A stretch of 64,000 nucleotides of DNA from Mycobacteroides sp. LB1 (GCF_013449725.1 NZ_JACCFF010000001.1:2108001-2172000); one strand, 5' to 3'; shown: positions 16,939-27,166, counted from the first letter of the stretch. Notes: generated by a model not told the origin, from the sequence alone. Translations and numbers: made by a program.

Positions 16939-17553
16939 ATGACGCACGTGATCGACTGGGATGGCGCCTACCGGGAAGAAGACAAGCCCGCATGGAACAT
17001 CGGTGAGCCGCAACCCGAATACGCCGCACTCATCGACCAAGCCGGGGTCGTGCGCGGCGAAGTGCTGGATGCCGGCTGCGGATACGCCGAACTGGCACTC
17101 GCGCTGGCCGCACGTGGACACACCGTCGTCGGGATCGACCTGACACCCACCGCGGTCGAGGCCGCCACGGCCGCCGCCGCCGAACGCGGTTTGCCCACCG
17201 CCACGTTTCAGCAGGCCGACATCAGCTCGTTCACCGGCCATGACGGTCGTTTCTCCACCATCTTCGACAGCGGCCTATTGCATGCGCTGCCCGCGGAGCT
17301 GCGGGACGGATACCTGCAATCGGTACATCGCGCGGCGGCACCGGGCGCCTCGTTCTACATCCTGGCCTTCGGTACCGGTGCGTTCCCGGATCACGCCGAG
17401 CCAGCACCCACTCAGTTCACCGAAGACCAACTGCGCGAAGTGGTCTCGAAGCACTGGCGGGTCGAGGACATCCGCCCCGCACGTCTGCAGGCGGGAGCCG
17501 GCCCGGCGAGCGTGCAGTTGCCCGGACATCTCGTGATCGCCCACAAGGCCTGA
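16939..17553 (+). CDS. Class I SAM-dependent methyltransferase
   Basis: 204 residues from ATG 16939, chosen for the AAGGGA site 7 bases upstream over a GTG at 16906. SAM-binding motif I is GEVLDAGCGYAELALALAARG, followed by VVGIDLTPTAVEAA (motif II acidic residue) and FDSGLLHALP. The N-terminus DWDGAYREEDKPAWNIGEPQPEY-type opening is common in small mycobacterial thiol or halide-type methyltransferases, but the substrate is unknown. It is followed after 11 bases by the F420-type gene, probably in one operon, and faces a TetR gene. Confidence 0.8.
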   Translation: MTHVIDWDGAYREEDKPAWNIGEPQPEYAALIDQAGVVRGEVLDAGCGYAELALALAARGHTVVGIDLTPTAVEAATAAAAERGLPTATFQQADISSFTGHDGRFSTIFDSGLLHALPAELRDGYLQSVHRAAAPGASFYILAFGTGAFPDHAEPAPTQFTEDQLREVVSKHWRVEDIRPARLQAGAGPASVQLPGHLVIAHKA

Positions 17554-17564
17554 GGGACCCGGTC

Positions 17565-17957
17565 ATGGCCTTCACCCCAGGTGAACAAGAATTCCTGCGC
17601 CAACAGCCCATCGGTCGCCTGTGCACAATAGGCCCCGATGGTGATCCACAGATCAGGCCGGTGGGCGTGCACCTCGGCCCAGGCGAGGGGTCGATCGATA
17701 TCGTTGGTCACGCACTCGCGTCAACGCAAAAGTGGCGCAACGTGATCAACAACCCACGGGTGGCGTTCATCGTGGACGAGGTGACCTCTGTGACGCCGCC
17801 CCGGGCGCGGGGCGTGGAGATCCGGGGAACGGCCGAGGTGCTGCCGGGTCAGGGCAGCACAGATGGCGGGCTGAGCGGTGACGTCATCCGCATCACGCCC
17901 CACCGGATCATCTCGTGGGGAATCGATCATCCGGAGACGCGCGCCAGAACGGTCTGA
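17565..17957 (+). CDS. PPOX-class F420-dependent oxidoreductase-like protein
   Basis: 130 residues. The split-barrel fold of the pyridoxamine-phosphate-oxidase-like group is visible: EFLRQQPIGRLCTIGPDGDPQIRPVG, then KWRNVINNPRVAFIVDEV and RGVEIRGTAEVL, ending RITPHRIISWGI. In mycobacteria such proteins bind F420 or flavin and reduce varied substrates. Starts 11 bases after the methyltransferase. Confidence 0.75.
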   Translation: MAFTPGEQEFLRQQPIGRLCTIGPDGDPQIRPVGVHLGPGEGSIDIVGHALASTQKWRNVINNPRVAFIVDEVTSVTPPRARGVEIRGTAEVLPGQGSTDGGLSGDVIRITPHRIISWGIDHPETRARTV

Positions 17958-17984
17958 CGGATACGCGGGGTATTCCGTTGCCGG

Positions 17985-18206
17985 TTAAGCCGTCTCGCGG
18001 TTCGATATCTCGATTGCCCCGGCCGGGCACACTCCGGCGGCCGCGACTGCCGCATCCCGGTGTGCCTCCGCTAGCTCGGCGGGACCGGCACCGCCGCCGG
18101 CGAGTTGGGCCACTCCGTCGGCGTCCACGGAGAACAACTCCGGATTCGAACGGACACAGTACTCCGAGGACATGCACATATCCTGGTCAATTGAGATGAG
18201 AGTCAT
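17985..18206 (-). CDS. Small [3Fe-4S]-type ferredoxin
   Basis: 73 residues. Cysteines at C11 and C17 (CMSSEYC) and C59 (AGVCPAG) give the C-x5-C...CP arrangement of mycobacterial P450-associated [3Fe-4S] ferredoxins. It starts 19 bases after the stop of the cytochrome P450 on the same strand, so it is the probable electron donor to that P450. Confidence 0.85.
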   Translation of the reverse strand: MTLISIDQDMCMSSEYCVRSNPELFSVDADGVAQLAGGGAGPAELAEAHRDAAVAAAGVCPAGAIEISNRETA

Positions 18207-18225
18207 TGGTGCGCACAGATTTTCG

Positions 18226-19755
18226 TCATATCCGGGTGATCGTCACCGGGAGCCCGCCCTTGATGACGGTCGAGAAGGCGAACCTGTGCTCCGGATTCCA
18301 TCCGACGGGGGCGCTCAGCCGGTAGCGCTGAAAGATGATCGACAGCAGGAACTGTGCATTCATGTACGCCATACCGGTGCCCACACAGTGATGTGGACCT
18401 GACCCGAATGGCATGAAGGCGAGCCGTGGCCGCGACCGTGCCCGCGCAGGGTCTGCGAATCGCCTGGGGTCGTATCGGTCCGCATCGTCACCCCACCACC
18501 GAGGGTCGCGGTGTACGACATACAGCGAGGTGGCCACGAAGGTGCCCCGCGGTATGCCGTATCCCCCGATCTCGTCCTCCTGCATGGCAAATCGCCAGTT
18601 CAACGGTGCACCCTGGAGGCGTTGCCCCTCGTCGAAACAGGCTTTGAGCCAGCTCAGATTCGGCAGATCGGCCACACCCGGGGGCGCACCCTTCAACGCA
18701 TCGACTTCGCCGTACACGCGTTCGAGATGTTCCGGGTTACGCAGCAGCAGGGCCAGTGTCCAGGACAGTGCCGCAACGATCGTCTCGTATCCACCCGCGA
18801 TGAGAACGATGAGCTCGGCAATCAGGTCTCGTTCACTGAGCGCCGAGTCATCGTCATAGCGCGCCTCCAACAGGATGCTCAACAAGTCCGGCTTGTCGAC
18901 GGGGTTCTCCCTGCGACGCCGGATAATTCGCTTCATCTGCATCACCAGGCGGAGCAGAGAACGCGGCGCACTCTCGACTCCGGGGAAGGGGATCAGATTG
19001 GGCGGCGGGCTCAGCAGCAGATAGGTGGCGCCGAGGCGCATCGTGGCGCGTATGTCCGTATCAATCTGCTCGATCTCTTCGTCCGATATCGAGGTGGAGA
19101 ACATCGTGCGGAGAAAGGTCGGGAGCGTCACCCGAGCGATCTGGTGCTGCAGGTCGACATACTGACCGGTTCCGGCCCACACCGACCAGCGATCGATCCT
19201 GCTGACGAACTCCTCGACGAGCGTGTCGGCGACCCGCGACAGGTGGCGGCGACCGAACATCGGCAACAGCATCCGACGGCGTTCTTTGGACGCTTCGCCC
19301 TCCAAAGTCGGTACCGACCGGCCGATCTGCCGAAACAGCCCTTGCGTGGTTCCGAACATGCTGTAGTTCCCGGTGGTGCTGTCCATGAAGTACGAAACAT
19401 CATCCGGGTGACTGACCACAACCAGGTCATGCAGCGGTAGTGGCACGCGAAACACGTCCCCATACTTCGCGGCACTGGTTCGCAGGAACTCATATGGGTT
19501 GCGGTAGTACGGAATCCACGACCCGATGACGGGCAGCCCCTTCGGTCCCGGTGGTATCGGGCCGGGACGTCCAGAGCCGTTGACGATGCTCGACGCCACA
19601 CGCAGCGGGCGTCGAGTCGGCCAGAACGGGTCTTCGCGCAATGCACCAAGAACACTGCGCCGGCCCGTCGCCCACCGGCCAACCTCATCGCTGTCGACGT
19701 CAAGCCGGCCTGCCTCCTGCTCGTCTCCAAACGTGCTCGTCATCGGCTGCGCCAT
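18226..19755 (-). CDS. Cytochrome P450
   Basis: 509 residues, start at ATG 19755 or the nearby ATG 19743. The I-helix region is LIAELIVLIAGGYETIVAAL, with Tyr-Glu-Thr in the oxygen-activation position; the K-helix ExxR is EGQRL; the heme loop is FMPFGSGPHHCVGTG with the cysteine ligand. It is cytoplasmic with no membrane anchor, and is paired with the ferredoxin downstream. About 100 residues precede the usual P450 start of PPGPKGLPVIGSW, which is a longer N-terminus than most bacterial P450s. Substrate unknown. Confidence 0.92.
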   Translation of the reverse strand: MAQPMTSTFGDEQEAGRLDVDSDEVGRWATGRRSVLGALREDPFWPTRRPLRVASSIVNGSGRPGPIPPGPKGLPVIGSWIPYYRNPYEFLRTSAAKYGDVFRVPLPLHDLVVVSHPDDVSYFMDSTTGNYSMFGTTQGLFRQIGRSVPTLEGEASKERRRMLLPMFGRRHLSRVADTLVEEFVSRIDRWSVWAGTGQYVDLQHQIARVTLPTFLRTMFSTSISDEEIEQIDTDIRATMRLGATYLLLSPPPNLIPFPGVESAPRSLLRLVMQMKRIIRRRRENPVDKPDLLSILLEARYDDDSALSERDLIAELIVLIAGGYETIVAALSWTLALLLRNPEHLERVYGEVDALKGAPPGVADLPNLSWLKACFDEGQRLQGAPLNWRFAMQEDEIGGYGIPRGTFVATSLYVVHRDPRWWGDDADRYDPRRFADPARARSRPRLAFMPFGSGPHHCVGTGMAYMNAQFLLSIIFQRYRLSAPVGWNPEHRFAFSTVIKGGLPVTITRI

Positions 19756-19811
19756 CGTGTGCCTCCGTTGTCTGCGACAGATCTGCCCGCCGCTACTCGA
19801 TAGAGCGTTGA

Positions 19812-19873
19812 TGCGACTCTTGACTATCTAAAGTCTCAAATGAGACTATCACCAATAGAAGGTCGCATGCGAC
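19812..19873. promoter_or_regulatory. Cluster of TetR-like operator motifs
   Basis: Between the divergent P450 and membrane-protein genes: AGTCTCA-AA-TGAGACT at 19832-19847, the perfect palindrome GTCGCATGCGAC at 19862-19873, and a related half-site TGCGACTC at 19812-19819. All share a GACT-type edge. The TetR gene just downstream (20754-21350) is the likely binder. Confidence 0.55.
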
Positions 19874-19950
19874 TTTTCCCATTGGTTCATCTCACAGAGC
19901 ACCTCAAAGCGCCACGGAGGCGTTATTGTCGCCGACTTCAGGAGAGAAAC

Positions 19951-20772
19951 ATGCAGTTCCAGCACCCGCCGATCCCCATCGAGATGACCGCAAATGTCGC
20001 GGCATCGTGGGGATTTCTCGCGTTCACCGTGGTCTCGTTCGTCGCAACGTTCGCGTGGGCGGTGCGACTGGGCGTTCGCTCCAAGGACTGGCTGCCGCTG
20101 ATCCTGATGACCGGCGGCGCCCTGTGCGGATTCCTGGAACCCTTCGGCGACATCCTCGGCGCGACGTTCTACCCGTTGAACACTCCGCTCTTAGTGTTCG
20201 AACTATTCGGACGACACATCCCGCTATACGTCTTCGTCGGCGAATCCATGTTCTTCGCGACCGCCGTCTACTACGCCTACCGGTTCTTGGTCACCGGGCT
20301 GGGTGTGGCGCGCCTGTTGGTCATCATCGTGGTCTTCAGCCTCTTCGATGCCGCTATGGAGATGACCGCCATCCACTTTGACGTGATGACCTACTACGGC
20401 GACAATCCCACGCTGGTGCTCGGACTACCCCTGTACGTGCTGATCCAGAACGGGGCACTCGCCGTCGTCGGCGGATGGGCCGTGCTGATCGCGATGCCGC
20501 ATCTCGCGGGAAGGCAACGACTGCTGCTTATCCCCTTGGTCCCCATCGCATTTGGTCTCCAGGCATTCATTGCCACCTGGCCGATGTACCTGGCGCTCAA
20601 CACCGGCGCATCCCGTTCCACGCTTCTCCTGTTGGGGATCGCCGTCACCATCACCAACGCCGCGCTACCGCTTCTGTGCATCTATTCGCGATCGGCTCGG
20701 CAGCACCGGATCACCTCGACGACCCACGAGACTCCCGTTACAGCCGCGCAGGCTCAGTCGGTATCGCGGTGA
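19951..20772 (+). CDS. Polytopic membrane protein, unknown function
   Basis: 273 residues from ATG 19951, with AGGAGA 6 bases upstream; the longer frame from 19840 is not supported. About seven hydrophobic segments. LEPFGDILGATFYP, FGRHIPLYVFVGES and FDAAMEMTAIHFDVMTYYGD are the most conserved-looking parts, rich in acidic residues and histidine. It resembles the membrane protein at 1003-2145. It is divergent from the P450/ferredoxin pair and shares an operator region with it. Its stop overlaps the convergent TetR gene by 19 bases. Confidence 0.75.
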   Translation: MQFQHPPIPIEMTANVAASWGFLAFTVVSFVATFAWAVRLGVRSKDWLPLILMTGGALCGFLEPFGDILGATFYPLNTPLLVFELFGRHIPLYVFVGESMFFATAVYYAYRFLVTGLGVARLLVIIVVFSLFDAAMEMTAIHFDVMTYYGDNPTLVLGLPLYVLIQNGALAVVGGWAVLIAMPHLAGRQRLLLIPLVPIAFGLQAFIATWPMYLALNTGASRSTLLLLGIAVTITNAALPLLCIYSRSARQHRITSTTHETPVTAAQAQSVSR

Positions 20773-21350
20773 GCACCCAGCGCGGGTCCGACTAATCGGA
20801 GAAACACCTGCTGGAACTCGACGGTATCTTCCACGTCCATGCTCGAATCCGGCACCAGCGCATACGCGATGGCCAGATGACAGACGATGTCGGCGAGGTG
20901 AATCGCATCGATCGGCAGCGCGGATCCCGGTTCGGAGGTGACGAGGACGGTCGCAACGAGCGCACGCGCCAAATCCATGGCACCCAGCTCGCTCGACCTC
21001 GAAAAGTTCACCAGCCGTTGCGGATCGTCCGCCACCAGTCGGCGAAAGGCCGGGTTCACACGCGAGAACTGGATAGCGTGGGTAAGCAGCTCTGCGATGG
21101 CAGCGGCGGGACCGACACCCTCATCGATGGCTGCGAGCGTGCCCAGCACGAACTTTCGGAGTTCGCGCAGGATCACTCTGTTGACGACAACGTTCTTCGT
21201 TCCGAATCGCCGGAAGACGGTGGCGCGACTGACCTCCGAATGCGCGGCAATCGCGCGCATGGTCACACCCTGCTCGCCGTCGCGGCCAATCAATTCAGCA
21301 GCGGCATCAAGGACGCGAGCATCGACCGGATCGTCCACCTCTGTAAGCAA
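20754..21350 (-). CDS. TetR-family transcriptional regulator
   Basis: 198 residues. Helix-turn-helix: RVLDAAAELIGRDGEQGVT, then MRAIAAHSEVSRATVFRRFG. Its 3' end overlaps the end of the membrane-protein gene. Given the TGCGACTC/AGTCTCA-type repeats between the P450 and the membrane protein, this is the likely repressor of the four-gene module. Confidence 0.85.
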   Translation of the reverse strand: MLTEVDDPVDARVLDAAAELIGRDGEQGVTMRAIAAHSEVSRATVFRRFGTKNVVVNRVILRELRKFVLGTLAAIDEGVGPAAAIAELLTHAIQFSRVNPAFRRLVADDPQRLVNFSRSSELGAMDLARALVATVLVTSEPGSALPIDAIHLADIVCHLAIAYALVPDSSMDVEDTVEFQQVFLRLVGPALGAHRDTD

Positions 21351-21403
21351 TAGAGAGACGATCTGGTGATCAAATCTGTCTAAGAGCGACAGCGTCCGGC
21401 TCC

Positions 21404-22408
21404 TTACCGACCCGCGTTGCGGGCCAGATCGATCGCGAACTGGTTCACGAAGGCACCCGCCCGAGGATCCCCGCGGTCGCAGCTCCCGTCCGATTCACCG
21501 GGGCGCTTGACCCACAGGTAGGCGTCGACATTCGGGCTCGCGGTGGCCGTGGTGGGCGGGGTACCCAGCGCCCGGCCGCTGGGATTGCACCAGTAGAGCT
21601 GGTCGTTGGTCGGTCCGGCGCCGTTACGCGAGGTATCGATCACGTAATGCGCGCCGTTCGTCATCCCCGAAATCGCATCGCCGTAACCGATTTCCTCGTC
21701 GGTGGTGAAGAAGTTCGCGGTATTGAGACTGAACCCTCGGGCCTTGCCCACGCCGACGTCGTTGAGCCTGGCAGCCATGGTGTCGGCGCTTGCCCAGCGC
21801 GAGTGGCCACCGTCGACGTAAAGCGCAGTGGCCGGATTGCGGGTCAGCGTGTCGACGGCGTAGCGCATCAATTCGAAGCGTTCCTGGCGTTGGCCGGCTG
21901 ACAGACAATCGGCCATCGCAAGCGCGTCGGGTTCGAGGATGATCACCGCCGGACCGGAACCCACGGCGGATGCAACGCCGTCGATCCACCCTCGATACGC
22001 ATCACCCGATCCGAACCCGCCGGCAGCGAAACTGCCGCAGTCGCGGTGCGGGATTGCGTACAGAGCCAGCACCGGCGTAGCACCGGAGGCCTGGGCCGCA
22101 CTGATGTACTTCGCGTCCACACCGGGAGTCGACACGTTGTCCATCCAGTACGCCTGCGGCGTGTTGGCGATGGTCGTCAGTTCGGGGCTCTGTGGCGCAC
22201 CCTGCGCGGCGCGCATGGCCGCCGAGTTCGGGTTGACGTAGAACCCCTGACCGTCCAGCGGGTTATCCGCCTTGGCCACCGGGCCGACAAAGAGACCCAT
22301 GCACGCAACGACCAGGAAGGGGACGATCCGCCGCCCGACTGCACCGACAGCTGAAGAAATCACCTCAGAAAAGTAGCGGCTGCACGCCATGATCGCCAGC
22401 CACCCCAT
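21404..22408 (-). CDS. celA1: Glycoside hydrolase family 6 (endoglucanase-like)
   Basis: 334 residues from ATG 22408 (a TTG at 22420 is in frame too). A membrane-spanning signal VPFLVVACMGLFVGPVAKAD suggests secretion. The GH6 core is clear: GFYVNPNSAAMRAA, PVLALYAIPHRDCGSFAAGG with the proton-donor region, IILEPDALAM with the catalytic-site aspartate, and a C-terminal AYLWVKRPGESDGSCDRGDPRAG. It should cut beta-1,4-glucan. Symbol taken from the mycobacterial CelA1 (Rv0062) family by recognition; orthology not tested. Confidence 0.85.
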   Translation of the reverse strand: MGWLAIMACSRYFSEVISSAVGAVGRRIVPFLVVACMGLFVGPVAKADNPLDGQGFYVNPNSAAMRAAQGAPQSPELTTIANTPQAYWMDNVSTPGVDAKYISAAQASGATPVLALYAIPHRDCGSFAAGGFGSGDAYRGWIDGVASAVGSGPAVIILEPDALAMADCLSAGQRQERFELMRYAVDTLTRNPATALYVDGGHSRWASADTMAARLNDVGVGKARGFSLNTANFFTTDEEIGYGDAISGMTNGAHYVIDTSRNGAGPTNDQLYWCNPSGRALGTPPTTATASPNVDAYLWVKRPGESDGSCDRGDPRAGAFVNQFAIDLARNAGR

Positions 22409-22473
22409 GACGCACCCCAAAAATCACACCCCGCCCGCCGCTATGCGCCCAAAGGCGGGCAACTCTCCTGCGG

Positions 22474-22731
22474 CTACCTGTCCATTGTGTGTGGCGGGTC
22501 ATCCACTTCCTGCTGGCTCTCACAAGCACCCAAAGCATTGACGAGCACGCAGCTATCTCCGCCGTCCTGCTGACTGGGCGGGTCCTGCTCGCAATCACCG
22601 AAGACGTTGACCCTCTCGCAGCTCGCGCGATTTTCGTGCGTCGCATACATATCGGGAATCGAGACTTGGTAGGCACCTGTGATTGCTACAACAAAGGCCA
22701 CTGCAACGGCGCCTCGAATATTGGCTGTCAT
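22474..22731 (-). CDS. Small secreted protein with duplicated Cys motif
   Basis: 85 residues from ATG 22731 behind GGGAGGGC. A signal peptide (IRGAVAVAFVVAITGAYQV) precedes a short mature chain with two related segments, SCERVNVFGDCE and SCVLVNALGACE, i.e. Cys-x2-Val-Asn-x2-Gly-x-Cys twice. This looks like an internal duplication forming two disulfide loops. No known family is recognised. It is separated from the GH6 gene by 65 bases on the same strand. Confidence 0.65.
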   Translation of the reverse strand: MTANIRGAVAVAFVVAITGAYQVSIPDMYATHENRASCERVNVFGDCEQDPPSQQDGGDSCVLVNALGACESQQEVDDPPHTMDR

Positions 22732-23071
22732 AGCGCGCCCTCCCTTCTTCCTACGGGCACAACCTCTGACCACGGCTTCTCAGCAGTTACTGGCGGCGGA
22801 GGCGGCGGTGAGTATCCGCCTAATTTCCGCCTCTCAAATGCTTGAAAGCACGCATTTCACTTTACAACCGCATGCCTCTGCGGAATGTAAGTCGGACATA
22901 TCGATCGAAGTGACTATCGCCGCCTTTGAAAATGGTCGTCATCGTCTCCCACATGAACCACATGCGGGGGACGAGGGGATGGACGTTGAGATACCCGGAC
23001 TACGACCTCCGCGCGCTACTGTGCTTTCGTCGGCATCAGCGAACAGACCGATAGAAAAGTTGAGTACACCC

Positions 23072-24100
23072 ATGACTGCACCCGCAGAAGCGTCGGCACT
23101 CGAGGCGCGCGTCGGCCACTACTACCAGATGGACGGCCCCTATCTGGTCGGCCGTGAGAAGGTGCGCGAGTACGCCCGTGCGGTGCAGGACTATCACCCC
23201 GTGCACTGGGATGCCTCCGCAGCAGCAGAGTTGGGCTACTCGGGTCTGGTGGCGCCACTGACGTTCACGTCGACCCCGGCCATGGCCTGCAATCGCCGCA
23301 TGTTCGAGTCCGTGGTCGTCGGTTACGACACCTACCTGCAGACCGAAGAAGTCTTCGAGCAGCACCGCCCGATCGTGGCCGGTGACGAACTGCACATCGA
23401 TGTCGAACTGACATCCGTGCGCAGGATGGCCGGCAGAGACCTCATCACGGTGACCAACACGTTCACCGACACCGCCGGCGAACGGGTGCACACCCTGCAC
23501 ACCACCGTCGTCGGCGTCACCGCCGACGACATCAATCCGGGGACGATGGCGGCCGTGCAGAGGGCCATGATGCACGACGTGGACTTCTCCGGTATCGGCT
23601 TATCCGAGGCCGACTACCAGAAGACGGTGCGCCCCGAGGGCGAGTTCCGGATCGCCGAGGACACGACCCGCAAACCGGGTACGCCGTCCTTCGACGAGGT
23701 GAAGGTCGGCGAAGAATTACCGGTGCACCACACACGGCTGTCTCGCGGCGATCTGGTGAACTACGCCGGCGTGGCAGGCGATGCCAACCCGATTCACTGG
23801 GACGAGGAAATCGCCAAGCTGGCCGGTCTGCCCGATGTGATCGCCCACGGAATGCTCACCATGGGTTTGGGTGCCGGATTCGCCTCCGCATGGTCGGGCG
23901 ACCCCGGTGCGGTTACCCGTTACGCGGCGCGGCTATCCGCGCCGGCGATCGTGTCGGCCGCCGAGGGCGCGGACATCGAGTTCAGCGGCAAGATCAAGTC
24001 GCTGGATCCGGAGACCCGCACCGGTGTCATCGTGGTCGCGGCGAAGTCCAGTGGGAAGAAGATCTTCGGCCTGGCGACGTTGAACGTCCGCTTCAGCTGA
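23072..24100 (+). CDS. Fused HadA/HadB-type (3R)-hydroxyacyl-ACP dehydratase
   Basis: 342 residues from ATG 23072; an in-frame TTG at 23060 has a purine-rich upstream stretch and is an alternative. The N-terminal half is a MaoC_dehydrat_N hotdog (VGREKVREYARAVQDYHPVHWD, APLTFTSTPA). The C-terminal half has the hydratase-2 motif DLVNYAGVAGDANPIHWDEE followed by HGMLTMGLG, with the Asp/His dyad. The two halves correspond to HadA and HadB subunits fused in one chain. It would dehydrate 3-hydroxyacyl thioesters in fatty or mycolic acid metabolism. Confidence 0.85.
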   Translation: MTAPAEASALEARVGHYYQMDGPYLVGREKVREYARAVQDYHPVHWDASAAAELGYSGLVAPLTFTSTPAMACNRRMFESVVVGYDTYLQTEEVFEQHRPIVAGDELHIDVELTSVRRMAGRDLITVTNTFTDTAGERVHTLHTTVVGVTADDINPGTMAAVQRAMMHDVDFSGIGLSEADYQKTVRPEGEFRIAEDTTRKPGTPSFDEVKVGEELPVHHTRLSRGDLVNYAGVAGDANPIHWDEEIAKLAGLPDVIAHGMLTMGLGAGFASAWSGDPGAVTRYAARLSAPAIVSAAEGADIEFSGKIKSLDPETRTGVIVVAAKSSGKKIFGLATLNVRFS

Positions 24101-24369
24101 CGTCGCGGCCTAGCCGACGCCGGTCACGAGGACCCGTTCCGTGATGACGCTGCGGTCATCTCGGTTCGGACCAGCATGGCGAGGGTCATCTCATCGCCGC
24201 GGTCTGTCACGACGGACCGGCTCTGTCTGCGCGACCGTCGGCTAGCTCCGGAGTGGGTTCTGACGAGGTGCTCTCGAAAATCACCGTATCGTTAGCCAAA
24301 ATGCCTGGTGGCGCCGTAAACCTGGCGCTTGGCGTGCAGATAGCATTCTCGCCACGGATACTCGGCACT

Positions 24370-27159
24370 ATGGCCGAGATTGCGGAACTTGCACCGATCG
24401 GCGCGGTTACCCGAACGCAGGTAGGCCGTGAGGCCACCGAGCCGATGCGTGAAGACATTCGACTACTGGGATCGATCCTGGGGCGCACCATACGTGAGCA
24501 GTCCGGCGACGAGGTGTTCGAACTCGTCGAGCGGGCTCGCGTGGAGTCATTCAAGGTACGCCGATCAGAGATCGAACGCGCCGAGCTGGCAAAGCTGTTC
24601 GACGGCATCGATATCCACAAGGCCATCCCGGTCGTGCGGGCCTTCACCCATTTCGCGCTGTTGGCCAATGTCGCAGAAGACATTCATCGGGAGCGCCGAC
24701 GGGCGGTTCACGTCGCCGCCGACGCTGCACCGCAGAACAGTACGCTCGCTGCCACCTACCTCAAACTCGATGCAGCACAGCTAGATTCATATTCTGTCGC
24801 GAACCTGCTCGCCGGAGCCCTGGTATCCCCGGTGATCACCGCGCACCCGACGGAGACCCGCCGGCGTACCGTGTTCGAAACACAGCATCGGGTGACCGAG
24901 CTCATGCGGCTCCGGATGCACGGATTGTCTCAAACCGAAACCGGTCGCGACATCGAGAGCGAGCTCAGCCGACACATCCTCACGCTGTGGCAGACAGCCC
25001 TGATTCGGTTGTCCCGATTGAAGATTCAAGATGAGATCGCTGTGGGTCTTCGGTACTACCCGGCGGCGTTCTTCGAGGTAATACCGAGTATCAATGCCGA
25101 GGTCCGGACGGCGTTACATCATCGCTGGCCGGACGCTCAATTGCTCGCCGAGCCGATTCTGCGACCCGGCTCGTGGATCGGCGGCGACCGGGACGGAAAT
25201 CCGAACGTGACCGCCGAGGTGGTGCACCTGGCGACGAGCAGTGCCGCACGAACGGCGATCTCCTACTACTTCGAACAGTTGGTGGCGCTGGAACAGGAGC
25301 TCTCTCTATCGGCCCGACTGGTCACCGTCTCTGACGACCTGACCGCGTTAGCCGAACAGGGCGGAGAGACCGCCCGAGCCGATGAGCCCTATCGCCGCGC
25401 TCTGCGCACGATTCATGCGCGGCTCACCGCGACGGCTGCCCAGATCCTTGACGATATGCCGGAGCATGATCTGGACCTGGGCCTTAGTCCATATCTCACG
25501 CCGCACGAACTCCTTGATGACCTTGACGTCGTCGACGCTTCGTTGCGGGCGCACGGCAGCGTGGTGTTGGCCGACGATCGTCTGCGCGGGTTTCGAGAAG
25601 CAGTGCATGTCTTCGGGTTTCATCTCAGCGGACTGGATATGCGGCAGAACTCCGATATCCATGAAGAAGTGGTGGCCGAACTACTGTCGTGGGCCGGCGT
25701 TCATGCCGACTATCGCTCGCTGCCCGAATCGGAACGTATCGAGGTGCTGGTCGCCGAGCTGCGCACTCGCCGCCCGCTAGTCGGCGAGGGTGCGGAGCTC
25801 TCCGAGCTAGCCCGCAAGGAACTCGACATCGTCTCCGCCGCCGCGCGGGCCGTCCAGACCTATGGCCCAGGAGCGGTCCCCAACTACATCATCTCGATGT
25901 GTCAATCGGTTTCGGATATGTTGGAGGCGGCGATACTGCTCAAAGAGGCGGGCCTACTGGATGCGTCATGTCCGCAGCCAAGATGCCCAGTGGGCATTGT
26001 GCCGCTGTTCGAGACCATTGATGATCTGCAACGCGGGTCAACGATTCTCGAAGCCGCACTGGAACTTCCGTTGTATCGCGCACTGGTCTCCTCCCGCGGC
26101 GAGCGCCAAGAGGTGATGCTCGGTTACTCCGATTCCAACAAGGACGGCGGCTACCTGGCCGCCAACTGGGCGCTCTACCGTGCCGAATTGGATCTGGTGG
26201 AGTCGGCGCGCAGGACCGGAATTCGATTGCGGCTCTTCCACGGTCGGGGCGGAACCGTGGGCCGCGGCGGCGGTCCGAGCTATGACGCGATCCTGGCTCA
26301 GCCACCGGGAGCGGTATCAGGATCGCTTCGTATCACCGAACAGGGCGAGGTGATCGCGGCCAAGTATGCCGAACCGCGAACTGCGCATCGCAACTTGGAG
26401 ACACTGCTGGCGGCGACCTTGGAGTCGACGCTGCTCGACGTCGAGGGTCTAGGCGAGGCAGCTACCACGGCCTACGAGATACTGGACGATCTTGCCGCTC
26501 GGGCACAGCGCGCCTATGGCGAGCTCGTGCACGAAACACCCGGCTTCGTAGAGTATTTCAAGGCTTCGACGCCCGTCAGCGAGATCGGGGCGCTCAATAT
26601 CGGCAGTCGGCCCACCTCACGCAAGCCCACGACCTCGATCGCCGACCTGCGCGCCATCCCGTGGGTGTTGGCCTGGAGCCAGTCGCGGGTCATGCTGCCC
26701 GGCTGGTACGGCACCGGGTCGGCCTTCGAGCAGTGGATCGGGGAGGGCGACGGGCGGCTGGAGGTATTGCAGCGGCTCTACATTCAGTGGCCGTTCTTCC
26801 GAACCGTGCTGTCCAACATGGCCCAGGTGTTGGCCAAGTCCGACATGGGGTTGGCCGCGCGCTACGCCGAACTCGTCGATGACGAGGCCCTACGGCATCG
26901 AGTTTTCGACAAGATCGTGGCCGAACACAACAGAACCATCGCCATGCATCAACTGATCACCGGACATGACGATCTGCTTGCCGACAACCCGGCGCTGGCA
27001 CGTTCGGTGTTCAACCGCTTTCCCTACCTTGAGCCACTCAATCACCTTCAGGTTGAGCTACTTCGGCGATACCGCTCCGGCGACCAGGCCGAGTTGGTTC
27101 AGCGCGGCATACTGCTCACGATGAGCGGCCTGGCCTCTGCGCTGCGGAACAGCGGATAG
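24370..27159 (+). CDS. ppc: Phosphoenolpyruvate carboxylase
   Basis: 929 residues, starting at ATG 24370 because the conserved N-terminus ([21 protein letters not shown]) follows about 30 residues later; the frame is open for 39 codons upstream without homology. Catalytic His is in [12 protein letters not shown] near residue 159; [14 protein letters not shown] is near residue 623; [22 protein letters not shown] and [11 protein letters not shown] follow. The C-terminus ends NSG where NTG is usual. It makes oxaloacetate from PEP and bicarbonate for anaplerosis. Full length for the family. Confidence 0.97.
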   Translation: MAEIAELAPIGAVTRTQVGREATEPMREDIRLLGSILGRTIREQSGDEVFELVERARVESFKVRRSEIERAELAKLFDGIDIHKAIPVVRAFTHFALLANVAEDIHRERRRAVHVAADAAPQNSTLAATYLKLDAAQLDSYSVANLLAGALVSPVITAHPTETRRRTVFETQHRVTELMRLRMHGLSQTETGRDIESELSRHILTLWQTALIRLSRLKIQDEIAVGLRYYPAAFFEVIPSINAEVRTALHHRWPDAQLLAEPILRPGSWIGGDRDGNPNVTAEVVHLATSSAARTAISYYFEQLVALEQELSLSARLVTVSDDLTALAEQGGETARADEPYRRALRTIHARLTATAAQILDDMPEHDLDLGLSPYLTPHELLDDLDVVDASLRAHGSVVLADDRLRGFREAVHVFGFHLSGLDMRQNSDIHEEVVAELLSWAGVHADYRSLPESERIEVLVAELRTRRPLVGEGAELSELARKELDIVSAAARAVQTYGPGAVPNYIISMCQSVSDMLEAAILLKEAGLLDASCPQPRCPVGIVPLFETIDDLQRGSTILEAALELPLYRALVSSRGERQEVMLGYSDSNKDGGYLAANWALYRAELDLVESARRTGIRLRLFHGRGGTVGRGGGPSYDAILAQPPGAVSGSLRITEQGEVIAAKYAEPRTAHRNLETLLAATLESTLLDVEGLGEAATTAYEILDDLAARAQRAYGELVHETPGFVEYFKASTPVSEIGALNIGSRPTSRKPTTSIADLRAIPWVLAWSQSRVMLPGWYGTGSAFEQWIGEGDGRLEVLQRLYIQWPFFRTVLSNMAQVLAKSDMGLAARYAELVDDEALRHRVFDKIVAEHNRTIAMHQLITGHDDLLADNPALARSVFNRFPYLEPLNHLQVELLRRYRSGDQAELVQRGILLTMSGLASALRNSG

Positions 27160-27166
27160 GTCTCTG

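Noticed and set aside
24109..24246. 9-bp inverted repeat CTAGCCGAC/GTCGGCTAG before ppc
   Set aside because: Arms about 117 bases apart; not convincing as operator or terminator.
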